Shown here: in pieces, positions 1 through 8,576 of the stretch
Position numbering within the stretch: the stretch's first letter is position 1
Layout of the letters: every line of letters starts with the position of its first letter
NCBI GenBank assembly: GCA_021295715.1
Contig: JAGWBV010000012.1
Coordinates: 17,325-81,324, forward strand
Length of the DNA stretch: 64,000 nt
DNA from: Candidatus Poribacteria bacterium
Lineage (GTDB): Bacteria; Poribacteria; WGA-4E; WGA-3G
Reading direction: 5' to 3'
Program-made: the position numbers and the translations under genes
Notes under the pieces: model-generated
The model's input: the letters and a program-made list of their open reading frames with translations, nothing else
Databases searched by the model: none
What the model was told of the DNA's origin: nothing

Positions 1-509
1 CCACGGAGAACGTCACAAACGCAGCGAGACGTTCCTCTGCTGTCTGGGCAGACCTGAACCGTAAGAGCGTCGTTGAAGCGGGTGATAAGCTCAAAGTCGC
101 ACTTTACGACGACAACAACAGGATCGTCTCAGGACCCTTCCAACGGACAGTGACGACGTCAGACATTCGCAATGCGTTCCTGAGTCTTCAACTGAATGTT
201 GGAGATGTTCAGCCGCAAGACACGTTACTTGCGCAGAACTTCCCGAATCCGTTCAACCCTGAAACGTGGATACCGTATCAGTTGAACAAAGCGACAGAAG
301 TGAAGATCGATATTTATAATGTATCGGGTCACTTGGTGCGTTCGTTGGATTTGGGTTGGCAGCCGACAGGTTCGTATATGACGCCGTCGAGTGCTGCGTA
401 TTGGGATGGTAAGAACGCGGTAGGTGAGCGTGTCGCGAGTGGTATCTACTTCTATACGCTGCAGACGTCAGATTTCACTGCGACCCGACGGATGGTTATC
501 CTTAAGTAG
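1..509 (+). CDS. C-terminal end of a secreted protein with FlgD/T9SS-like tail (5' partial)
   Basis: The frame is open from base 3 to the stop at 509, so the gene begins outside the window. The last ~95 residues form a compact FlgD-Ig/type IX-like C-terminal sorting domain: the word NFPNPFNPETWIPYQL, then KIDIYNVSGHLVR, then GIYFYTL and a basic end (TRRMVILK). Such tails sit at the end of large exported proteins and mark them for secretion or surface attachment; the exact wording with PETWIPYQL is one I associate with Poribacteria. Residues before it (about 60 visible) show an Ig-like stretch with DLNRKSVVEAGDKL. The catalytic or binding part is not visible, so no specific function can be given. 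Confidence 0.8.
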   Translation, partial: TENVTNAARRSSAVWADLNRKSVVEAGDKLKVALYDDNNRIVSGPFQRTVTTSDIRNAFLSLQLNVGDVQPQDTLLAQNFPNPFNPETWIPYQLNKATEVKIDIYNVSGHLVRSLDLGWQPTGSYMTPSSAAYWDGKNAVGERVASGIYFYTLQTSDFTATRRMVILK

Positions 510-524
510 GTATCGCAGCGAAAA

Positions 525-560
525 TGCTTTTTGGCGAAGCTTGCGAGCCAAAATTTGCTA
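525..560 (+). repeat. Dispersed TTTTGGC palindrome, copy 1
   Basis: The arms TTTTGGC and GCCAAAA flank GAAGCTTGCGA. Near-identical copies occur at 35501-35536 and, inverted, at 52286-52318. All three lie directly next to a coding-sequence end. Confidence 0.7.
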
Positions 561-605
561 TTGAAAAATAAAACGCCCCAATTTGCCGGTTGAGCTAACT
601 GCGAA

Positions 606-642
606 CCAACGCCGATTAGCAGTCGGCGTTGGGGCGTTTTTT
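606..642 (+). terminator. Rho-independent terminator
   Basis: A perfect 10-bp stem (CCAACGCCGA, 606-615, with TCGGCGTTGG, 623-632) and a 7-nt loop are followed by GGCGTTTTTT. It ends transcription of the upstream gene. AACGCCCCAA at 571-580 can also pair with TTGGGGCGTT at 629-638, so an alternative longer pairing is possible. Confidence 0.85.
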
Positions 643-667
643 AATGTGTACATAGGGGAGAAGTTTT

Positions 668-1786
668 TTGAGTTATCTAAAAAATATTTTGCCTATTTGT
701 GGATTGATTCTACTGTTTTTCATTGCGAGCAGTAGCAGTGCATTTGCTTTCTCTTCCGGCCCGCCGGATGAGAGGACAGGAGCCCCCAATGAAGGCACTT
801 GTGCTCAGGTAGGATGCCATACTGCTAATGATCTCAACGTCTCAGGTGGTTCACTGATATTAACTGTCCCCGAAACCTATGTCCCGAGTGAAGTGTATAC
901 GATCGTCGTCGATTTGTCGCGTACTGGGCAAAGTCGTTGGGGATTTGAAATGACTGCACTGGATGCCGATGGTGCGAGCGCCGGTTCGTTTGCTGTGGAT
1001 GCTGCGGGGGCTACGCAGTTATCGGAAGCAAATAGTAAGCAGTACATTAAACACACTTCTATTGGAACTGCTCAAGGCACAAACGATACCCACAGTTGGG
1101 AATTCCAATGGACTGCCCCTGACGCGGATATAGGTCCCATTATCTTCTACGCTGCTGGAAACGCTTCCAATGGGAATTTCAATCCTATAGATGATTATAT
1201 CTACACAGAACAAGCGGAATCAACACCCCCTGTTCCCATAGTTGTTAGTCTGTCCTTGGAAATCGTAGGAGATACAGCACTCTCTACAATGAATGCCGTT
1301 GAAGGTGTAAATTATACCCTCAAAGTCACGAATACCGGCAATATGATGGACACGGTAATGCTTGAAGCCTCAGCAGAGGTCGGCATTGAAGGCAGTGTCC
1401 TTGGCGCGCTCAGCGACAGATCCGTTGAACTTGAAGCCGGTGCAGATGCAGAAGTAATGTTGAAGGTGGCAGGGGACTTATTCACAACACCCGGTGATTA
1501 TGACATCAATGTGACAGTTACCTCCGAAACAGATAACACAATGACTGCCGAAGTCACAACCACAACAACTATAGAAGCGCTGCCACCACCGCCACCACCT
1601 CCAACACCTTGGGATGTCAATGGTGACGGGACTGTGAATATTCAAGACTTGGTCTTGGTTGCGAGCGAATTCGGTCAGTCTGGAGAAGCCCTTAAAGGGG
1701 ATGTAAACGGTGATGGGACGGTAAATATCCTTGATTTAGTCCTTGTTTCTTCGCATTTCGGTGAGGATACAAATGCCGGTCAGTAA
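668..1786 (+). CDS. Secreted heme-motif / reeler-like protein with dockerin tail
   Basis: This is an exported protein of 372 residues. The start is a TTG at 668, chosen because AGGGGAG (653-660) lies at good spacing and a signal peptide follows at once (hydrophobic residues 7-27, ending AFAFS). Residues 40-51 hold GAPNEGTCAQVGCH, a CX4CH variant of the heme-c motif typical of choice-of-anchor-V/reeler-like secreted proteins. Residues ~55-180 look like the associated beta-sandwich, ~195-300 like an Ig/CARDB-type domain, then a proline run (PPPPPPP). Two dockerin loops (DVNGDGTVN at about 316 and 344) close the protein. Dockerins bind calcium and cohesins; no cohesin is seen here. Whether heme is really attached to CX4CH cannot be told. 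Confidence 0.75.
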   Translation: MSYLKNILPICGLILLFFIASSSSAFAFSSGPPDERTGAPNEGTCAQVGCHTANDLNVSGGSLILTVPETYVPSEVYTIVVDLSRTGQSRWGFEMTALDADGASAGSFAVDAAGATQLSEANSKQYIKHTSIGTAQGTNDTHSWEFQWTAPDADIGPIIFYAAGNASNGNFNPIDDYIYTEQAESTPPVPIVVSLSLEIVGDTALSTMNAVEGVNYTLKVTNTGNMMDTVMLEASAEVGIEGSVLGALSDRSVELEAGADAEVMLKVAGDLFTTPGDYDINVTVTSETDNTMTAEVTTTTTIEALPPPPPPPTPWDVNGDGTVNIQDLVLVASEFGQSGEALKGDVNGDGTVNILDLVLVSSHFGEDTNAGQ

Positions 1787-1802
1787 AGCATATATTTCAA
1801 AT

Positions 1803-1868
1803 TGGATTGGAAGATTGGAAGAAAGGAAGAATGGGACACCCTTCCATCCCTTCTTCCATCCTTCCTCA
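1803..1868. repeat. Purine/pyrimidine imperfect inverted repeat
   Basis: A run of GGAAGA words (1809-1836) is followed by CTTCCATCC words (1840-1866) that are nearly its reverse complement, giving a long imperfect hairpin in the gap after the dockerin gene. It may act as a terminator for 668-1786. No protein is supported here. Confidence 0.5.
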
Positions 1869-1875
1869 AATATTG

Positions 1876-1902
1876 CTTAACCGCAAGGAAAAATAAAAGA
1901 TG
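1876..1902 (+). repeat. SD-carrying leader repeat, copy upstream of 1900
   Basis: TTAACCGCAAGGAAAAATAAAAGATG. The AAGGA serves as ribosome binding site. The same ACCGCAAGG-A/T-rich-ATG wording recurs before at least ten other genes in the window. Confidence 0.75.
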
Positions 1903-2970
1903 GCATCTAAATATCGTGTTGGAATTATCGGATGTGGTGGTATCGCCAATGCTCATGCCCGTGGCTATCAGGGTGTTGAGCAAACCGAGATTGTCGCACT
2001 TGCCGATCCAGTTCAAGCAGCTCTTGATAAGTTTGCAGACACCTACGACGTATCTGCTGAAAACTGTTATTTGGATGCGCGCGAGATGCTGGATAATGAA
2101 AACCTTGATATTGTCAGTGTCGCGACGTGGCATAAGCTCCATGCGCCAATGACAATCGCAGCGTGCGCGCGAAGTCCAAAGGCGGTGCTCTGTGAAAAAC
2201 CAATGGGTATCAGTCTCGGTGAATGTGATGAAATGTTAATCGCCGCGAATCGAAGTAATGTCAAGGTCGTCATCGGGCATCAGCGTCGTTTCAATTCCGC
2301 ATGGACGGATGCCCGTAACCTCATTGCTGAAGGGGCAATCGGTGAACCTCGACAGATTGTCTGTCACGGTGGTCAAGGGTTGTTGAATGACTGCTCACAC
2401 CTTTTTGATATGATGCGCTATGTCATCGGCGACCCGGATCCACAGTGGGTTATCGGTAACGTTGAACGGAAAACGGAACGTTACGAGCGAGATATTCAAA
2501 TTGAGGATCGGAGTGCTGGAATTATTGGCTTTTCAAATGGTTGCATCGGCATGCTCTTGCAGGAGATCGGTAGACCGAACTATCAAGGTGGCATCGTCTA
2601 TGGAACAGACGGTATCGCAGATGTGACGGAGGGACGCGTCCGTCTCCTCAACAACAAGGCTACAGACTGGGAAGAACGTCCGTCTGATGGAAGGAATCAG
2701 CACGTCGCACAAGCAACTGAACTGGTTGAATGGATTGAGGGCGGTCCTGAGCACCGCGGCGAGGCGAAACATGGGCGCGCTGCTGTTGAAATTATAATGG
2801 CGATCTATGAGTCCGCACGTATGCACGAAGTCGTCCAATTACCGCTGCGGACGCATGCCAATCCGTTGGATTTGATGATCGAAAGCGGAGAGTTGCCTAT
2901 TGAACGTCCTGGGCGTTACGACATCCGCGCGTTTTTGTTGCACGGCGAATCCATGAAACCTCAAGGATAA
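1900..2970 (+). CDS. Gfo/Idh/MocA family oxidoreductase
   Basis: This is a 356-residue NAD(P)-dependent sugar or polyol dehydrogenase-like protein. The N-terminal Rossmann motif is GIIGCGGIANAHARGY (residues 8-23), and the family's EKPMG element (VLCEKPMGISLGE) carries the catalytic lysine. The GHQRRFNSAW segment follows, and the C-terminal alpha/beta domain reads into ADVTEGRVRLL. The start ATG follows the conserved leader with AAGGA. Substrate cannot be assigned from sequence; families like this oxidise or isomerise inositols, glucosides and amino sugars. It precedes a membrane permease by 26 bp, so the two may be co-transcribed, though no functional link is obvious. Confidence 0.85.
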   Translation: MASKYRVGIIGCGGIANAHARGYQGVEQTEIVALADPVQAALDKFADTYDVSAENCYLDAREMLDNENLDIVSVATWHKLHAPMTIAACARSPKAVLCEKPMGISLGECDEMLIAANRSNVKVVIGHQRRFNSAWTDARNLIAEGAIGEPRQIVCHGGQGLLNDCSHLFDMMRYVIGDPDPQWVIGNVERKTERYERDIQIEDRSAGIIGFSNGCIGMLLQEIGRPNYQGGIVYGTDGIADVTEGRVRLLNNKATDWEERPSDGRNQHVAQATELVEWIEGGPEHRGEAKHGRAAVEIIMAIYESARMHEVVQLPLRTHANPLDLMIESGELPIERPGRYDIRAFLLHGESMKPQG

Positions 2971-2996
2971 GAGTCGCCTACGAGAATTAGAGAATT

Positions 2997-4232
2997 ATGC
3001 AGATTACACAAGGTGTTAGTGTTGGTTTGTCAGCACTGCAGCGCAACAAGTTGCGCTCTGTGCTCACAACCCTCGGAATTATCATCGGTATTGCAGCGGT
3101 TGTGGCTGTCGTTTCTGTGGGCGGCGGTGCTGAACATCTTATGCTCGCTGAATTGGAACGCATCGGCGGGGCAGGACTGATTGTCTGCTTTAGGAAAGGG
3201 GAATTTCGTAGAGAGGATGGTTCCTACTACGAAAATAGGCATCCAGAATACATTGAATACGAGGATTTGGATTTTCTCCTTGAGAATTGTCCCTCTCTTA
3301 AAGCAGCGACAGCGTTGTCAGAGATGAATTTCACTGTATCGCATAAGCACGTGAATCAGTCGCTTAATATCCAAGGCGTTACACCTTTCTATGAAGAGGT
3401 TAATAACTGGTACATTCAAGCTGGCAGATTTATTTCGGAAAGTGACATGGAGCGGAGAGAACCCGTCTGTGTCATCGGTTCTGAAGTCCGCAAGGACCTG
3501 TTTGAGAGGGAAGACCCGATTGGTCTTGAATTGAGAGTCGGCGAGGAACGGTTTACTGTCATTGGGGTCATGGAGGAAAAAGGCAACAGTATGGCGAGTG
3601 AGGGGTGGGATAATCGGGTGGTTATTCCCCTCACCACAATGGAAATCCGTTTTATTGGGCAGCAGAAAGGCCGGATCTACTTATGGGCGCAAGCCGAGAG
3701 TTATGAAAAGGTTGAACAAGCCGTCGCTGAAATCAAAGTCGCTATGCGACAACAACACGGTGATGAAAAATATTTTGAATTTTTCACTGCTAAGGAGATT
3801 ATAAAACAGGTAGGGAACGTCAGTCGGATTGTACAAATACTCTTGGGGGGTGTTGCGAGTGTTGCCTTGTTCGTTGGTGGCATCGGCATCATGAATATTA
3901 TGTTGGTCTCTGTAACGGAGAGAACACGTGAAATCGGTTTACGCAAAGCCCTTGGGGCAAAACGTCGCGACATCCTGATCCAATTCCTCATTGAAGCCAT
4001 TGTTTTAAGCATTTGCGGTGGGCTTATTGGCATTTTCATTGGAAGCAGCCTCGCCTCTGTTTCCGGTTTGGTTATTTCAAAACTCATGAAGGCGAGTTGG
4101 CCCGCTGTTGTGTCTGTCCAAGCCGCTTTGATCGCGTTTAGCGTTTCCGCATTAATCGGCATATTTTTTGGGCTCTATCCAGCGAACAAAGCCGCAGGTC
4201 TCACCCCAACAGAGGCACTGCGTCATGACTAA
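2997..4232 (+). CDS. MacB/FtsX-type ABC transporter permease
   Basis: At 411 residues it has the MacB periplasmic-core plus FtsX architecture: TM1 at about 21-42 (after SALQRNKLRS), a periplasmic domain to about 270, TM2 ~276-304, the hallmark ERTREIGLRKALGAKRRD, TM3 ~326-350 and TM4 ~372-398, ending YPANKAAGLTPTEALRHD. Such permeases work with a LolD/MacB-type ATPase in mechanotransmission (type VII) systems. No ATPase gene is adjacent: both neighbours are Gfo/Idh/MocA oxidoreductases. The nearest ATPase of the right type is at 12307 on the other strand. The ribosome binding site is weak. Confidence 0.88.
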   Translation: MQITQGVSVGLSALQRNKLRSVLTTLGIIIGIAAVVAVVSVGGGAEHLMLAELERIGGAGLIVCFRKGEFRREDGSYYENRHPEYIEYEDLDFLLENCPSLKAATALSEMNFTVSHKHVNQSLNIQGVTPFYEEVNNWYIQAGRFISESDMERREPVCVIGSEVRKDLFEREDPIGLELRVGEERFTVIGVMEEKGNSMASEGWDNRVVIPLTTMEIRFIGQQKGRIYLWAQAESYEKVEQAVAEIKVAMRQQHGDEKYFEFFTAKEIIKQVGNVSRIVQILLGGVASVALFVGGIGIMNIMLVSVTERTREIGLRKALGAKRRDILIQFLIEAIVLSICGGLIGIFIGSSLASVSGLVISKLMKASWPAVVSVQAALIAFSVSALIGIFFGLYPANKAAGLTPTEALRHD

Positions 4233-4380
4233 ATTAGCAATCAGCGATCAGCACGGCTTTTCTTGCGAAAAAACTTTTCGGCAGTCAGTATAAGAGGTAT
4301 TCGTTTAAAAAGCCCTTTTTGCTGATTGCTTTTTGCTGATTGCTTTTTGTTGATTGCTGATTGCTGACGGCTAATAAATA
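4233..4380. repeat. AATCAGC-type short-word intergenic repeats
   Basis: The gap is built largely of AGCAATCAGCGATCAGC, GCTGATTGCTTTTT (three times) and GATTGCTGATTGCTGACGG. The same words recur at 6260, 12270, 17170, 17240, 28630-28780, 50805 (inside a gene) and 56810. Confidence 0.7.
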
Positions 4381-4394
4381 AAGGAGCACGTGCT

Positions 4395-5441
4395 GTGTCA
4401 AATCGAACAACGAAAGTTCGCGCTGCTGTCGTCGGGCTCGGTTGGCCCGGGATGCAACATCTTAAAGGCTATACCGCCGATCCGCGTTCAGAAGTGATTG
4501 CTGTCTGCGATTTAGATAAGAAGCAGGTCAAGCAGGTGGCATCGGAACATAAAATACCGAATACGTATACCAGCCACTTAGAGATGTTGAAAAATGAGGA
4601 TATTGATGCTGTTAGCGTCTGTCTACCGAATTTTCTTCATGCCCCGATCTCTATTGACGCATTGAACGCTGGCAAGCATGTGCTTTGTGAGAAACCTCCT
4701 GCTCGAAGTGCACAGGAAGCGAAGGCTATGGGGGATGCCGCTGCTGAAAATGAAAAAACCCTAATGTATGCCCTCGTGCAGCGGTTTGATGGGAGCACTC
4801 AGCGACTCAAGCAGTTGATACGGGAAGGTGAACTCGGTGAAATTTACTTCGGTAAAGCGGGTTATGTCCGACGGCGTGGTGTTCCTATCGGCAAGGAAGG
4901 GTGGTTTGTCGATAAAGAGCGCGCAGGGGGTGGTGCTCTCATTGATATTGGGGTCCATGCGTTAGATTGTGTCTGGTGGCTAATGAATTCTCCAAGACCG
5001 GTTGAAGTTATGGGGACCTCCTATTCCCACTTTAAGCATCTGGTGCCTGATGACGTTAAATACGATGTTGATGATGCAACCTTTGCACAAATCCGGTTTG
5101 AAAATGGCGCGACTATTATCCTTGAAACAACGTGGGCACTGAATTTACCGGGTGACAACTACATTAAAGTCGCAGGAACGAAAGCAGGAGCGACTCTCAG
5201 TCCCTTCACCCTTTATACTGAAGAAGATGGCAAGGACTTGGATAAACCACTTAGCGCGCCTTCGATTAACGGCTTTGACGAAGAGGTAAAGCACTTCGTA
5301 GAATGCGTTGTTGATGGCAAAGAACCGATCTCCTCAGCGGAACAGGGCATTATGCTAATGCAGATGCTTGATGGTATCTACGAATCCGCAGAGAAGGGAC
5401 GGTCTGTGCCCATCGCAGATCTAAGTGCCGCGACCGGATGA
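4395..5441 (+). CDS. Gfo/Idh/MocA family oxidoreductase
   Basis: 348 residues, GTG start placed by AAGGAG at 4381-4386. It has a Rossmann nucleotide site (VVGLGWPGMQHLKGY), the EKPPA version of the family's EKP motif, and a C-terminal domain with GGGALIDIGVHALDCVWWL containing the usual catalytic-region D/H pair. Substrate unknown. Its stop overlaps the start of the next gene by ATGA, so it is translationally coupled to the ABC-2 permease at 5438. This suggests one transcript covering the dehydrogenase and the exporter. Confidence 0.87.
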   Translation: MSNRTTKVRAAVVGLGWPGMQHLKGYTADPRSEVIAVCDLDKKQVKQVASEHKIPNTYTSHLEMLKNEDIDAVSVCLPNFLHAPISIDALNAGKHVLCEKPPARSAQEAKAMGDAAAENEKTLMYALVQRFDGSTQRLKQLIREGELGEIYFGKAGYVRRRGVPIGKEGWFVDKERAGGGALIDIGVHALDCVWWLMNSPRPVEVMGTSYSHFKHLVPDDVKYDVDDATFAQIRFENGATIILETTWALNLPGDNYIKVAGTKAGATLSPFTLYTEEDGKDLDKPLSAPSINGFDEEVKHFVECVVDGKEPISSAEQGIMLMQMLDGIYESAEKGRSVPIADLSAATG

Positions 5442-6253
5442 AACGCATCAATTTAGCATTCCAAGTCTATCTGGCGTTTATAAAGAAATCGTTTCAGAGA
5501 AGGATGCAATATCGGGTCGCAAACCTCGCAGGCTTGACGACTAATTTCTTCTTTCTGCTGGTGCATATCTTTGTCTATACTGCTTTCTACGCAGCGCGTA
5601 CCGTTCCCCAACCCCTTAGTCTGAATGAAATTATCACCTATTTCGTTCTGTGTCAGGTGTCTTTCATGCTCATGCCGCTTTGGGGGACTCGCTCTGAAGT
5701 TACAAGCGCGATTAAAGACGGCAGCGTTGCGCTCCAATTAACCAAACCTGTCGATTTCCAGGCATATTGGTTTGCCGATGAGTGCGGGAGAGCCTTTTAT
5801 TTTTTACTCATGCGGGGATTTCCGACCTTCCTTATCAGCATGCTCTTCTTCAAGGTTACAATTCCGCAGCAGCCCACCGTTTTGATGGCGTTTACAGTTT
5901 CAATGCTGCTCGCTGTTTTCATGAGTAATGCTATCACGATAACAATCTTTAGCTCGGGGTTCTGGACGCTGGATACAACAGGAATTCCTGGAATGTCTTA
6001 TTCCATAATCACCCTGTTTTCTGGAATGTTGGTCCCAATTGCGCTATGGCCCGAATGGTTGGCACACATCGCCAGATGGCTACCCTTTGAAGGCTTGATT
6101 GACATCCCATTTAGTATCTATTTGGGCAAAATTACAGGTATTGAAGTCTGGATTGCTATAGGCAAACAGATGGGGTGGAACCTCTTTTTTATTGGCTTGG
6201 GACGGTTTCTCTTAACCCGTGGCTTTTCGCGGTTGGTGATACAAGGCGGTTAG
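5438..6253 (+). CDS. ABC-2 family transporter permease (first of pair)
   Basis: 271 residues with about six membrane segments. It fits the ABC-2-like family PF06182, whose members occur as two different permeases beside one ATPase. Visible traits are an N-terminal YLAFIKKSFQRRMQYR amphipathic stretch, the loop DGSVALQLTKPVDFQAYW and the final LFFIGLGRFLLTRGFSRLVIQGG. It overlaps the preceding dehydrogenase by 4 bp. Together with 6363 and 7333 it makes a complete exporter; the cargo is unknown, and polysaccharide, lipid or drug are all possible for the family. Confidence 0.82.
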   Translation: MKRINLAFQVYLAFIKKSFQRRMQYRVANLAGLTTNFFFLLVHIFVYTAFYAARTVPQPLSLNEIITYFVLCQVSFMLMPLWGTRSEVTSAIKDGSVALQLTKPVDFQAYWFADECGRAFYFLLMRGFPTFLISMLFFKVTIPQQPTVLMAFTVSMLLAVFMSNAITITIFSSGFWTLDTTGIPGMSYSIITLFSGMLVPIALWPEWLAHIARWLPFEGLIDIPFSIYLGKITGIEVWIAIGKQMGWNLFFIGLGRFLLTRGFSRLVIQGG

Positions 6254-6257
6254 TAGA

Positions 6258-6362
6258 ATAGCAGTCAGCAATCAGCAGTCAGCGGTTGGTAAAGAAGGTG
6301 TTTGCTTGGGTGTTTCCTCGTTTCAGATTACCTCTTAACAGACAGCCGACAACGAATAAAAA
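6258..6362. repeat. Mixed repeat block between the two permeases
   Basis: GCAGTCAGCAATCAGCAGTC at 6261-6280 is followed by a TTTGCTTGGGTGTTTCC word at 6301-6317. Both belong to dispersed families found throughout the window. Confidence 0.65.
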
Positions 6363-7163
6363 ATGCACCATCTTTCTCTCTACTTCCATTTTGTCAAACT
6401 CCGCATCCGGTCACAGATGGAGTATCGACTCTCGTTTGTCTTTGACCTCTTTGCCCAAGCGAGCATCTCTGTCATCGATTTTTTCATGGTTGCTCTCCTC
6501 TTTAACCGTTTTAAAGAGTTAGCGGGATGGAGTCTATGGGAAGTCGGATTCCTCTACGGCATGATTGGTATCTGCTTCGCTGTCGCCGAGATGGTAGGGC
6601 GAGGCTTTGATGTCTTTCAGAGTAGTATTGTGCGTGGGGACTTTGATACGGTCCTCATCCGTCCTCTTGGCACTTTCTTTCAAGTGTTTTCGCATGAATT
6701 CCTGCTTCGTCGGTTAGGGAGGATAGCACAAGCACTCGTCGTGTTTCTCATTGCTAATTCGCAGTTGACTGTGGCTTGGTCACTTACCAAGGCAGGGTAT
6801 CTGTTCATTTCGCTGGTGAGCGGGACCTGTTTTTTTGTAGGTCTCTTCGTAATCGGCGCAACAAGTTGCTTTTGGACTGTCCAATCCATTGAGATTATTA
6901 ATATCTTCACGAACGGCGGCGTTTTCATGGGAAGTTACCCGTTTTCCATTTATCGGTGGTGGTTTCGGCATTTTTTCACCTTCATTGTCCCGTTGGCGTG
7001 TGTTAACTATTTTCCGTCCCTTTTTCTGCTCGAAAAAATTGGATCATCAGGAGGTTCACCAATTGGTGTCCTGTTAGCACCGGGTGCCGGTTTTCTGTTT
7101 CTCGGTATCACCATGCTATTTTGGAGATGGGGGGTCTTGCACTACCAAAGCACGGGGCACTAA
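6363..7163 (+). CDS. ABC-2 family transporter permease (second of pair)
   Basis: 266 residues, about six membrane helices, in the same PF06182-like family as the previous gene but divergent in sequence. Diagnostic segment: GRGFDVFQSSIVRGDFDTVLIRPL (compare the KPVDFQ loop of its partner), then IEIINIFTNGGVFMGSYPFSIY. The ATG at 6363 has no strong Shine-Dalgarno, only an A-rich stretch, so the start is less certain. It probably forms a heterodimer with the 5438 product. Confidence 0.8.
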   Translation: MHHLSLYFHFVKLRIRSQMEYRLSFVFDLFAQASISVIDFFMVALLFNRFKELAGWSLWEVGFLYGMIGICFAVAEMVGRGFDVFQSSIVRGDFDTVLIRPLGTFFQVFSHEFLLRRLGRIAQALVVFLIANSQLTVAWSLTKAGYLFISLVSGTCFFVGLFVIGATSCFWTVQSIEIINIFTNGGVFMGSYPFSIYRWWFRHFFTFIVPLACVNYFPSLFLLEKIGSSGGSPIGVLLAPGAGFLFLGITMLFWRWGVLHYQSTGH

Positions 7164-7245
7164 TTTATTGGGTTTCGGTTTCCCCGCTCTCTACTACGCT
7201 TACGAATAGGTTTTCGGTTATTAGGTCTTTCTTAAAGTCGGAACC

Positions 7246-7335
7246 GTAGTCCGTAACGGAGTGGAGGACGGATTTGAGAAACGGACTACAAGACACAACG
7301 ACGGCTATTTCTCCGCAAGGTAAGTTTAAAAGATG
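7246..7335 (+). repeat. Composite leader repeat before the ABC-2 ATPase
   Basis: A TAGTCCGTAACGGAGTGGAGG word (7246-7266) is followed downstream by TCTCCGCAAGGTAAGTTTAAAAGATG, the SD-carrying end. It is the same modular order as at 14907-15017, 37496-37640 and 46890-46996. Confidence 0.65.
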
Positions 7336-8358
7336 ATTGAAGTTGACAACCTTAGCAAAACCTTCAAGGTTTATCATCATCGCAAAGGATTTTTTGGGAG
7401 TTTTGCGAACCTCTTTTCTCGCAAACACCGCGTGGTCCAAGCGGTGGACAGCATTTCATTCACCGTCGAACGTGGCGAGATTGTGGGATATTTGGGTCCA
7501 AATGGTGCTGGAAAGTCAACCACTATCAAAATGCTGACTGGTATTTTGGTGCCGACATCGGGCAGCGTGACCGTGAATGGATATATCCCACATCGTCAGC
7601 GAAAAGAAAACGCTAAACACATTGGGGTCGTATTTGGGCAAAGATCGCATCTGTGGTTCGATTTACCCGTTGAAGAATCGTTTGAGTTGTTGCAGCGTAT
7701 CTATGGGATTCCAGAGACGCAATACCGCTATAACGTGGAGACGTTTGACGAATTGCTCAGTATTGGCGATTTTTTCCGGACACCTGTTCGTCAATTAAGC
7801 CTCGGTCAGCGGATGCGTGCCGACATCGCCGCCGCCCTGCTCCACAATCCGGATGTTCTGTTTCTCGATGAACCGACAATCGGTTTGGATGTCGTCGCCA
7901 AGGCGCGTATTCGCCAGTTTATCCAAAAAATTAACGCTGAACGGCAGGTCACGGTTGTGCTAACGACACACGATTTAGACGACGTCGAAAAACTCTGCAA
8001 ACGTGTCATTCTCATTGACAACGCGCGTCTCCGTTTTGACGGGGAACTCGTCACACTTCGGCGTTTACTTTCAACAGAACGGATTTTGAGTGTTGATTAT
8101 GCCGAAGCGTATCCAGATGTCAGTATTCCCAGCGCGCACATTGTGTATCAGGAGGAGGCTCGCGTGCAGTACCGATTTTCCCCAGAAGAGATTAGCACAG
8201 CGGATCTCATCGGTGTAATCCTTCAGCGATTCAAAATTGTAGACATATCCGTTCAGGAACCTGATATTGAAGAGTTAATCAAAACCGTTTACGAGGACAA
8301 TCTCACGCTTGAACGTAAATTGACAGAGCCGATATCTTCAAACACACAGGCAAATTGA
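7333..8358 (+). CDS. ABC transporter ATP-binding protein (ABC-2 exporter)
   Basis: 341 residues. Walker A is GPNGAGKST (55-63), the signature reads LSLGQRMRAD (~155), Walker B VLFLDEP (~175) and the H-loop sits in TTHDLDDVEKL. After the ATPase domain (to ~235) there is a ~100-residue C-terminal domain as in exporters of the DUF990/daunorubicin type. It powers the two permeases just upstream and is separated from them by a repeat-bearing leader, so it may have its own translation control. Confidence 0.92.
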   Translation: MIEVDNLSKTFKVYHHRKGFFGSFANLFSRKHRVVQAVDSISFTVERGEIVGYLGPNGAGKSTTIKMLTGILVPTSGSVTVNGYIPHRQRKENAKHIGVVFGQRSHLWFDLPVEESFELLQRIYGIPETQYRYNVETFDELLSIGDFFRTPVRQLSLGQRMRADIAAALLHNPDVLFLDEPTIGLDVVAKARIRQFIQKINAERQVTVVLTTHDLDDVEKLCKRVILIDNARLRFDGELVTLRRLLSTERILSVDYAEAYPDVSIPSAHIVYQEEARVQYRFSPEEISTADLIGVILQRFKIVDISVQEPDIEELIKTVYEDNLTLERKLTEPISSNTQAN

Positions 8359-8359
8359 C

Positions 8360-8389
8360 TTGACAGACCTGAAATCTATACGGTAAAAT
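8360..8389 (+). promoter_or_regulatory. Sigma-70-type promoter for the LamG gene
   Basis: TTGACA (8360-8365), an 18-bp spacer and TAAAAT (8384-8389). It lies immediately after the ATPase stop and leaves a ~180-nt leader before the next start codon. Confidence 0.7.
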
Positions 8390-8510
8390 GTCTGAGTGAG
8401 TTTTGGCGAACCGATATAGTTATGGGTTTGTCTTATTAGTAGTTGTGTAACGCTTAAAGGTGTGGGCTCATCTGCGTATTGCGCCTACCTTGTTGTGCAT
8501 AATGAGAAAG

Positions 8511-8531
8511 GCACCTATAGAAAATAGGTGC
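8511..8531 (+). promoter_or_regulatory. Leader hairpin upstream of LamG gene
   Basis: A perfect 8-bp stem (GCACCTAT / ATAGGTGC) with the loop AGAAA, followed by GCAAAACGAAGCCT. The downstream word faintly recalls the GCAAAGCC element of c-di-GMP-I riboswitches, but the conserved core is not matched well enough to call one. Confidence 0.4.
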
Positions 8532-8576
8532 TTGCAAAACGAAGCCTGATTTCTATGATCAAAAGGAGCGATTTAA

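Noticed and set aside
4233-4390. CRISPR array from the regular GCTGATTGCTTTTT words
   Set aside because: Units are short, unequal and without unique spacers of constant length; no cas genes.
8511-8550. c-di-GMP-I riboswitch
   Set aside because: Only the GCAAA..GCC-like word and one hairpin fit; the conserved two-helix core is not visible.
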